A stretch of DNA of 26,995 nucleotides from an uncultured Campylobacter sp. (GTDB lineage Bacteria > Campylobacterota > Campylobacteria > Campylobacterales > Campylobacteraceae). The stretch spans positions 1 to 26,995 of the forward strand of contig NZ_CALINL010000257.1 of NCBI RefSeq assembly GCF_938045225.1, in the 5' to 3' direction. Both the position numbers and the translations under genes were made by a program. The first letter of the stretch is position 1, and each line of letters opens with the position of its first letter. Below, piece after piece: positions 22,109-26,995 of the stretch. The notes under the pieces were generated by a model. It searched no databases and was not told the origin of the DNA. It saw only the letters and a list, made by a program, of their open reading frames with translations.

Positions 22109-24106
22109 ATGAAAATTTCTTACGTTTTGGCGCTGGCCATGGCGTCAAATTTGATGCTTAGCGCCGAGGAGGCGATAAGCCTGAGTCCCGTTACCGTCTC
22201 GTCAAAAATGCAAAAATCAGCCCTCGACGAGCCAACTAATGCGCAAATAGTCGGCAAGGGCGCGATACTGGAAAACAGCGACATCGCCAAATCGCTTTCA
22301 AATTTGAACGGCTTTACGATGGAGCGTAAGGGCGGAGGCGGCAGCGAGGTTTATTATCGTTCACAGACGGCGGCTAGGCTGCCGGTGCTGATCGACGGTA
22401 GCACGCTAAACGGCGGCTGCGGCATGCGAATGGATACGCCCATCACCTACATCTCGGCGCAAAACTACAGCTCGGTTCGCATCGTAAAAGGTCCGCAAGA
22501 CGTCAGATATGGTGCGCTCATTAGCGGCGGTATATTTTTCGATAGAGAGATAGCAAGGCTATCAAAACCGAGCTTTGGAGGAAACGTAAGCGTGCTGGGC
22601 GGTAGTTTCAAGCGATTTGAGACTACTGCGGACGTAGCGGCGGGTAACGAGCTGGGTAGCCTAGAGGTCTCGGGCGGACACTATGAAAGCGGCGATTATA
22701 AAAGCGGCGGCGGGCAGAAAATGCATACGCACTATAAACGCAATAGCGTCTCACTCGTGGGCACACTAACGCCCACGGAAACTACTGCCTTACAGCTAAG
22801 CGCGGATCTGGGCGAGGGCGAAGCGGCGTATGCGGACAGGATGAGGGACGGCGTGCAGTTTGACCGTAAATCTTTCGGGCTCAAATTTGAACAAGACGTC
22901 GGCGAGCACAAGATCAGGCTAAGTTCGTACTATCATCAGATCGACCATATAATGGACAACTTCACCATGCGTCCGGTGGTGCCGGGCACGGGACGCGGCA
23001 AGGGATACAGCATCAGCCACCCGATACGCGATATGTACGGCTTTAAACTAGAAGGCGAGCTAAATTTCGACAATCTAACAAGCTATCTTGGCGCTGGGTA
23101 CTCTGAGGATGTATTTAAGTGGAGAGGCGCTGGAACGGGCGGAGCCGGCGTAACAAAGGCCCAAATGGACGCAGCCGTATCAAAGCCGCACGTAAAAGAG
23201 CGCAAGGTAACGTATAAAACGATCTACACTCAAAACGAATACGTCCTTGAAAACAACTACGGGCTTTTTGGCGGACTTAGGCTCGATGCGGGCGAGAGAA
23301 AACTGTTAAAAACGCATAAGAGCAGGAAAGAAAATTTAATCTCCGGTTTTTTCAGATATGAAAAATATCTACAAAATTTAACTCTCTACGCAGGTCTAGG
23401 GCATGCACAAAGACTGCCCGATCACTGGGAAACAAACAAGGACGCGAACTTAGAACTACGTAAAGAAAGAAATACTCAGCTGGATTTTGGCGCCGTGCTA
23501 AAAGATCAAAACTACGAACTAAACGCAAATTTCTTCGTCTCAAAGATGGATGATTATATCATGCTAAAATATAATCCTATGGGCATGTCCTCAGATGCGT
23601 TTAATACCGACGCCCTGCTATACGGCGGCGAGATAGAGGGCACTACGCTGCTAGACGATATGTTTAGGCTAGGGGCGGGAGTATCCTACGTATACGGCAA
23701 GGTGACTAAAAACGCGGGCGGCCTAAAAGACGGCGATGCACTGCCTAAGGTTTCACCTCTAGCGTTTAAGCTAAGCGCCGGCTTAGAAAAGCCCGACTGG
23801 TTCGTCAAAGCCGACTTCTACGCTAACGCGTCGCAAAACCGCGCGCAAAAAGGCTACGGCGACGTGGGTGGCATGGACCTGGGTAAGAGCGATAGCTTTT
23901 GGACGCTGGGGCTAAGCGCGGGCTACAAATACAAAAATTATCAATTCTTGCTAGCGGCGGAAAACCTAAACGACGCCAAATACGCCTATCATAACTCAAA
24001 AGGCGGCTACGGCGGCGGTATCGCAGGCTACGAGACTATCCCGAACGGCACGAGGCTTTATGAGCCGGGCAGAAGCTTTTGGGCGAAATTTAAAGTGCAT
24101 TTTTAG
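22109..24106 (+). CDS. TonB-dependent copper receptor (OprC/NosA family)
   Basis: 665 aa, full-length outer-membrane receptor. A signal peptide (about 1-19) is followed by LSPVTVSSK, a TonB-box-like start, a plug domain (about 40-150) and a beta-barrel ending in the aromatic KFKVHF. The copper-receptor marks are visible: NGGCGMRMDTP at 101-111, with the CxxxM pair Cys104/Met108 that binds copper in OprC; IVKGPQDVRYG at 125-135; HIMDNFTMR at 280-288; and RLPDHWE in the barrel. An additional Met106 lies between the two ligands. The protein imports copper, or a copper complex, with TonB energy; NosA is linked to nitrous oxide reductase maturation. The ATG follows GCAGGAGCG. It stands alone; no clear Fur box precedes it. 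Confidence 0.9.
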   Translation: MKISYVLALAMASNLMLSAEEAISLSPVTVSSKMQKSALDEPTNAQIVGKGAILENSDIAKSLSNLNGFTMERKGGGGSEVYYRSQTAARLPVLIDGSTLNGGCGMRMDTPITYISAQNYSSVRIVKGPQDVRYGALISGGIFFDREIARLSKPSFGGNVSVLGGSFKRFETTADVAAGNELGSLEVSGGHYESGDYKSGGGQKMHTHYKRNSVSLVGTLTPTETTALQLSADLGEGEAAYADRMRDGVQFDRKSFGLKFEQDVGEHKIRLSSYYHQIDHIMDNFTMRPVVPGTGRGKGYSISHPIRDMYGFKLEGELNFDNLTSYLGAGYSEDVFKWRGAGTGGAGVTKAQMDAAVSKPHVKERKVTYKTIYTQNEYVLENNYGLFGGLRLDAGERKLLKTHKSRKENLISGFFRYEKYLQNLTLYAGLGHAQRLPDHWETNKDANLELRKERNTQLDFGAVLKDQNYELNANFFVSKMDDYIMLKYNPMGMSSDAFNTDALLYGGEIEGTTLLDDMFRLGAGVSYVYGKVTKNAGGLKDGDALPKVSPLAFKLSAGLEKPDWFVKADFYANASQNRAQKGYGDVGGMDLGKSDSFWTLGLSAGYKYKNYQFLLAAENLNDAKYAYHNSKGGYGGGIAGYETIPNGTRLYEPGRSFWAKFKVHF

Positions 24107-24120
24107 GGCGTAGCTCGGTT

Positions 24121-24171
24121 AAATTCGGCGCGGTTTTGGCTTTATGCTTTGTTTTAAACCGCTCCGAATTT
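24121..24171 (+). terminator. Long hairpin after the copper receptor gene
   Basis: Arms 24121-24136 and 24156-24171 pair over 16 bp with one mismatch (AAATTCGG and CCGAATTT at the outer ends) around a 19-nt loop. It lies 14 bp past the stop codon. No T-tract follows, so termination may depend on the hairpin alone. Confidence 0.5.
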
Positions 24172-24414
24172 ATACTAACGTCAAATTTGCCGCGCCAGGC
24201 TTTTATGGCTCTTGTCGGTTTTTGGGTTTGTAAATTTGAGTACGTTTTTGTTGTTTGGCGTTTAAATTTGAAGTCAAATTTAAACGAGGCAAGCTTGCCG
24301 CGCGATACTTATCGCAAAATAGTCTAAAATTGACGGCTACAAACGACGACGCGGATGTAAATTTGAAAAAGAGAGAACAGCAGACATATTTGGAAAAGCG
24401 GGAAATTTGGAAAG
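24172..24414. other. Non-coding stretch with one more hairpin
   Basis: Short open frames here have no ribosome binding site and mutually overlap; I do not accept them as genes. The stretch contains a perfect 12-bp stem, CGTTTAAATTTG / CAAATTTAAACG (24259-24270 with 24275-24286, 4-nt loop), followed at 24288-24299 by the palindrome GGCAAGCTTGCC. No other feature is seen. Confidence 0.5.
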
Positions 24415-24442
24415 AAATTTCGGGGAAAGTCCCCCGAAATTT
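24415..24442 (-). terminator. Terminator of the 72-aa gene
   Basis: A perfect 11-bp stem (24415-24425 with 24432-24442) with a 6-nt loop reaches into the stop codon of the minus-strand gene at 24441. The minus-strand tail is CTTTCC then AAATTTCC, only mildly T-rich. It could also stop plus-strand transcripts. Confidence 0.6.
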
Positions 24443-24659
24443 AAGCTCTTTTATTCTCCAAGCGATTTAAAACCGGTTTTAAAAACTCGTCAAATTCATC
24501 TTGCGTTAGTACTCTTTTACCTAGTTTTTCCTTGCACTCTTTACCGAGCTCGCAAAGCACCTCGCGGTTTGCGATGCTTTGAGCCTTGCCGTGTCTTGCT
24601 AGCACCGTATTTAGCTCGTGTTCCTCTGAGAAATTAACCAACTCGCGATCTGTTGCCAT
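24441..24659 (-). CDS. Small soluble protein, unknown function
   Basis: 72 aa, charged and probably helical, beginning MATDRELVNFSEEHELNTVL and ending FDEFLKPVLNRLENKRA. It has two cysteines (CELGKEC). A strong ribosome binding site, AAGGAGCTAAA, precedes the ATG, and a hairpin terminator sits at its stop codon; both support a real gene. No membrane segment or signal peptide. I do not recognise the family. Confidence 0.7.
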   Translation of the reverse strand: MATDRELVNFSEEHELNTVLARHGKAQSIANREVLCELGKECKEKLGKRVLTQDEFDEFLKPVLNRLENKRA

Positions 24660-24802
24660 TTTAGCTCCTTGTTAAGAATTTGTGCGGTGATTATACAGTT
24701 TTAGGTTTAACGTATGACTAAATTTGCGTGATAAACGAGTTTGCGTAGTTAAATTTAAAGGCGGCGCTCGTAAAGTAACGGCGTCAAATTTGATGGTCCG
24801 CG

Positions 24803-25435
24803 CTACTCTATCCCGCCCAAAAGCGGTACGAATAAGCACTCGTCAAGCGCTTTTTGCGTTATCTCGCCGCGAGCGTCCTTTGTAAATTTGACGATAAATT
24901 GTTTGCCGTCTTTTTTGATAGGGGCTACTAAAATACCGCCGTTTTTTAACTGATTAAAAAGCGTCTGTGGTACCTGCTGTGCAGCCGCTGAAAGCAAGAT
25001 CCTGTCGTATGGCGCGTAGCTTTTCCAGCCGACGTTTCCGTCGTCAAATCGCACGTGGACGTTGTGGATTTTAAGCGCCTCAAAGCGTTTTTTGGCTTCG
25101 TTTGCGAGCTTTTCGATGCGCTCGACGCTAAAAACCCTGTGCGCCAAATGCGATAAAATCGCCGCCTGATAGCCGCTACCGCAGCCGATCTCTAGGGCGT
25201 TGTCGATATCTTCGGCTTCGAGCGCTAGCGTCATTTTGGCTACCGTTAGAGGCGAGCTGATCCATTGATTGCCGCCGATGGGCTGGGCGTCTAGGCTGTA
25301 TGCGTGGCGAGTGACGGGCGCAAAGATCTCGCGCGGAGTGTCGCAAAGAGCCTTGTAAAGCGAGGGCGTCAGAGTGAGTATATCGCCGATTTCATCGGCC
25401 ATGTTTGTGCATTTTGATTTTTCAAGAGCGGTCAT
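24803..25435 (-). CDS. pcm: Protein-L-isoaspartate O-methyltransferase
   Basis: 210 aa, usual length. It methylates isoaspartyl residues in aged proteins with S-adenosylmethionine, starting their repair, in the cytoplasm. The substrate-binding segment QPIGGNQWISSPLTVAKM lies at 51-68, and the SAM-binding motif LEIGCGSGYQ at 81-90. Its ATG overlaps the stop codon of the upstream nitrilase-family gene by 4 bp, so the two are translationally coupled. It is the last gene of the nrdB-hydrolase-pcm run. Confidence 0.93.
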   Translation of the reverse strand: MTALEKSKCTNMADEIGDILTLTPSLYKALCDTPREIFAPVTRHAYSLDAQPIGGNQWISSPLTVAKMTLALEAEDIDNALEIGCGSGYQAAILSHLAHRVFSVERIEKLANEAKKRFEALKIHNVHVRFDDGNVGWKSYAPYDRILLSAAAQQVPQTLFNQLKNGGILVAPIKKDGKQFIVKFTKDARGEITQKALDECLFVPLLGGIE

Positions 25436-26202
25436 AAAATCCCCAAATTTCGTTTGGTTTCAAGGATCAAATTTGCATCAAATTTAGCCTCTTGCGCAAA
25501 TTCTCCGCCTGGCAAAAATACGCCCGAAAACTCTAAATCAAGCGAACTTGCGGCCACGACGTAGCAGCTATTAGCAAGCGCTAGAGCTTTGCAAAGCGTA
25601 AGATATGCGTCCTCGCGCGCCTTGCCCCACATGGCGGGTACTAGGATGACGTCGCAGCCCTTTAGCTGCTGCCAAAGATGGGCAAATCTAAGCTCAAAGC
25701 AAATGAGAACGCCGATTTTTAGCCCTTTAAAATCAAAAGGCTTTATCGCCGACTCGTCTCCCGCAGCAAAAATTTCGTGCTCTAAATTCGGGCGAAAAAG
25801 CTTTGATTTGTTTTGCGTGTAAAAGACGTTTTGGCTGTTTAGCAGGATAAATTCGTTGTAAATTTCGTTTCTTTGCGCCTGCGTGATTGAAATTTGTGCG
25901 AGTCCTTTGGCGCGGTTTAGGCTTGTTAGGTGCGTGAGCCCGAGAAATTTATCAGGGCTTAGCGCTTCTTGCAGAGCTTCAAAAAGTATAGCGTCAAAGC
26001 TGCCGATAGAGCCGCCTAGCATCGCGCGGTTTGCGCCGCTAAAAAATCCATCGAAATCATACCCGCTCACGCACAGCTCGCTAGCTAGGATAACCGAATT
26101 TTCGGGCGCGGCGGCGATTTTTTCTAGCAGTTCGTCTTGTCTTTGCCGGCAGGTCGGCGCAGTTAGGACGATAGGGCATAAATTTGGACTAAAAGTCGTC
26201 AA
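25432..26202 (-). CDS. Carbon-nitrogen (nitrilase-family) hydrolase
   Basis: 256 aa. The catalytic triad of the nitrilase superfamily is visible as Glu42 (LASELCVSGYDF), Lys134 (NKSKLFRP) and Cys168 (VLICFELRF). These enzymes hydrolyse amides or related C-N bonds; the substrate is not evident. The predicted start is TTG at 26202, giving MTTFSPNLCPIVLT, and it overlaps the end of nrdB by 14 bp. No in-frame ATG occurs before the first catalytic residue, so a TTG or similar rare start is likely. The gene overlaps pcm by 4 bp at its end. Confidence 0.85.
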   Translation of the reverse strand: MTTFSPNLCPIVLTAPTCRQRQDELLEKIAAAPENSVILASELCVSGYDFDGFFSGANRAMLGGSIGSFDAILFEALQEALSPDKFLGLTHLTSLNRAKGLAQISITQAQRNEIYNEFILLNSQNVFYTQNKSKLFRPNLEHEIFAAGDESAIKPFDFKGLKIGVLICFELRFAHLWQQLKGCDVILVPAMWGKAREDAYLTLCKALALANSCYVVAASSLDLEFSGVFLPGGEFAQEAKFDANLILETKRNLGIL

Positions 26203-26995
26203 AGCTGATGCTTCCCTTGCTATAGTTTGTCACTTTTGCCTCAAAGAAATTTGACTTTTGGTCGTTAAATTTAGCAAAATCATCGACCCATTTGATCGGA
26301 TGAGGAACGTTGTAGCGGCGCTTTAGACCGATGGCGACTAGGCGCTGATCGATGAGGTAGCGGATGTACTGTTCGATGATGTCGTCGGTAAAGCCCATGA
26401 TCTGGTTTTGCGTGATATATTTGCCCCATTTGATCTCAAGCTCGCCCGCGCGCTCGAACATATCGTAAATTTTTGCCTCGGTTTGGGGCGTTAAAAGATC
26501 GGGGCGCTCGGTGCGGACGCTGTTTATCATGTTTTGAAATAGCAGCAGATGCGTGATCTCGTCGCGCTGGATAAAGCGGATCATCTGCGCGCTGCCTAGC
26601 ATCTTGCCCGCACGCGCCAGAGCGTAGATCGCCGTAAAACCGCTGTAAAAATAAATACCCTCTAAAATTTGATTTGCCACCATGGCTAGCAGTAGCTTTT
26701 CGTCCGTTACTTCGCCTGCTAGCTCCTCGTAAACGCTTGAGATGTAGTCGTTTTTCTCGCGCAAAACCTCGTCGTGCTTTTCCATCTCGTAGATCAGGTC
26801 GGTGTTGTCGCAGATGGCCTCGACCATGACGGCGTAGGACTTGGAGTGGTTGGCCTCCTCGTAGGCTTGGCGCGCCAGGCAGGCGTTGATCTCGGGCGCG
26901 GTGATGTATGGGTTGATGTTGTCGGCTAGGTTGTTCGTCTGGAAGCTATCCATCGAGATGAGCTGGCTCCAAACCAGATCGTACATGCGCTTTTC
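26189..26995 (-). CDS. nrdB: Class I ribonucleotide reductase beta subunit, N-terminus cut by window end
   Basis: 268 residues are visible; the reading frame is open to the window edge (EKR before MYDLVWSQ), so about 75 N-terminal residues are missing. The methionine at 26986 is internal. The protein holds the di-iron/tyrosyl-radical cofactor and works with NrdA to make deoxyribonucleotides. Helices with iron ligands are visible, for example QAYEEANHSKSY and later RDEITHLLLFQNM, and the C-terminus GSISFDDF is the peptide that docks to NrdA. It is nearly identical to Campylobacter NrdB as I recall it. The gene is followed by the overlapping nitrilase-family gene. Confidence 0.96.
   Translation of the reverse strand, partial: EKRMYDLVWSQLISMDSFQTNNLADNINPYITAPEINACLARQAYEEANHSKSYAVMVEAICDNTDLIYEMEKHDEVLREKNDYISSVYEELAGEVTDEKLLLAMVANQILEGIYFYSGFTAIYALARAGKMLGSAQMIRFIQRDEITHLLLFQNMINSVRTERPDLLTPQTEAKIYDMFERAGELEIKWGKYITQNQIMGFTDDIIEQYIRYLIDQRLVAIGLKRRYNVPHPIKWVDDFAKFNDQKSNFFEAKVTNYSKGSISFDDF

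Noticed and set aside
24136..24637. Three overlapping plus-strand open frames of 63-76 aa
   Set aside because: They overlap one another, lack ribosome binding sites, and cross hairpins and an opposite-strand gene with better signals.
1..26995. Recurring palindromic word TCAAATTTGA
   Set aside because: Seen many times in and between genes. It fits a general AAATTT preference of this genome, so no site-specific meaning is claimed.
1..26995. tRNA, rRNA, CRISPR array, insertion sequence or integrase
   Set aside because: I looked for cloverleaf ends, rRNA signatures, evenly spaced repeats and transposase-like proteins and saw none.

Overview
The window reads as chromosome of a Campylobacter species from the moderately GC-rich group (C. 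showae, rectus, curvus, concisus type). The reasons are: NrdB, IlvD, PyrG and RecJ that match Campylobacter proteins as I remember them; a DUF4492-cydA-cydB cluster; AAGGA-type ribosome binding sites; extended TATAAT -10 boxes without clear -35 boxes; and the frequent word AAATTT. No rRNA, tRNA, CRISPR array or insertion sequence was seen. Species assignment is inference.

Layout. 1-1463: a large imperfect palindrome, then an Na+/H+ antiporter-family transporter (minus). 1548-2890: a divergent pair, a small secreted Asp/Gly/Tyr-repeat protein (minus) and a CsgG-like lipoprotein (plus). 3160-5657: an MBOAT O-acyltransferase and its SGNH-type partner (minus), probably a surface or periplasmic acylation pair. 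5766-7439: ilvD (plus), closed by a good terminator. 7497-9408: an AT-rich island with foreign-looking base composition. It starts with a degraded copy of the ilvD 3' end and carries two adjacent genes: a soluble 288-aa protein and a 162-aa protein with four predicted membrane segments. Gene order, sizes and topology resemble the RexA/RexB phage-exclusion pair of phage lambda; this is the best candidate for an undescribed system here.

9409-13628 (minus): an iron-dependent alcohol dehydrogenase whose promoter sits inside a 65-bp inverted repeat. Upstream lies the cytochrome bd operon, DUF4492-cydA-cydB, plus an easily missed 42-aa CydX-like gene at 10634-10762. 13761-15425: pyrG (plus), ending in a 28-bp perfect palindrome shared with the convergent operon. 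15448-19225 (minus): a tightly coupled operon for a metal-chelate ABC importer (binding protein, permease, ATPase) followed by an ATP-grasp ligase. A Fur-like box lies upstream. This operon separates pyrG from recJ, which are neighbours in C. jejuni.

19401-21878 (plus): a 49-aa leader gene overlapping recJ, recJ, a small single-span membrane protein, and a scar in which the first 28 codons of coaE are joined to a second copy of the recJ 3' end. 22109-24106: a TonB-dependent receptor of the copper (OprC/NosA) type. 24107-24440 has no convincing gene but two strong hairpins. 24441-26995 (minus): a small conserved-looking protein, then nrdB (cut by the window end), a nitrilase-family hydrolase and pcm, the last three overlapping end to start.

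The metal theme (cytochrome bd, copper receptor, Fur-like site over an ABC importer) suggests respiration and metal supply. The individual transport substrates are not settled by sequence alone.
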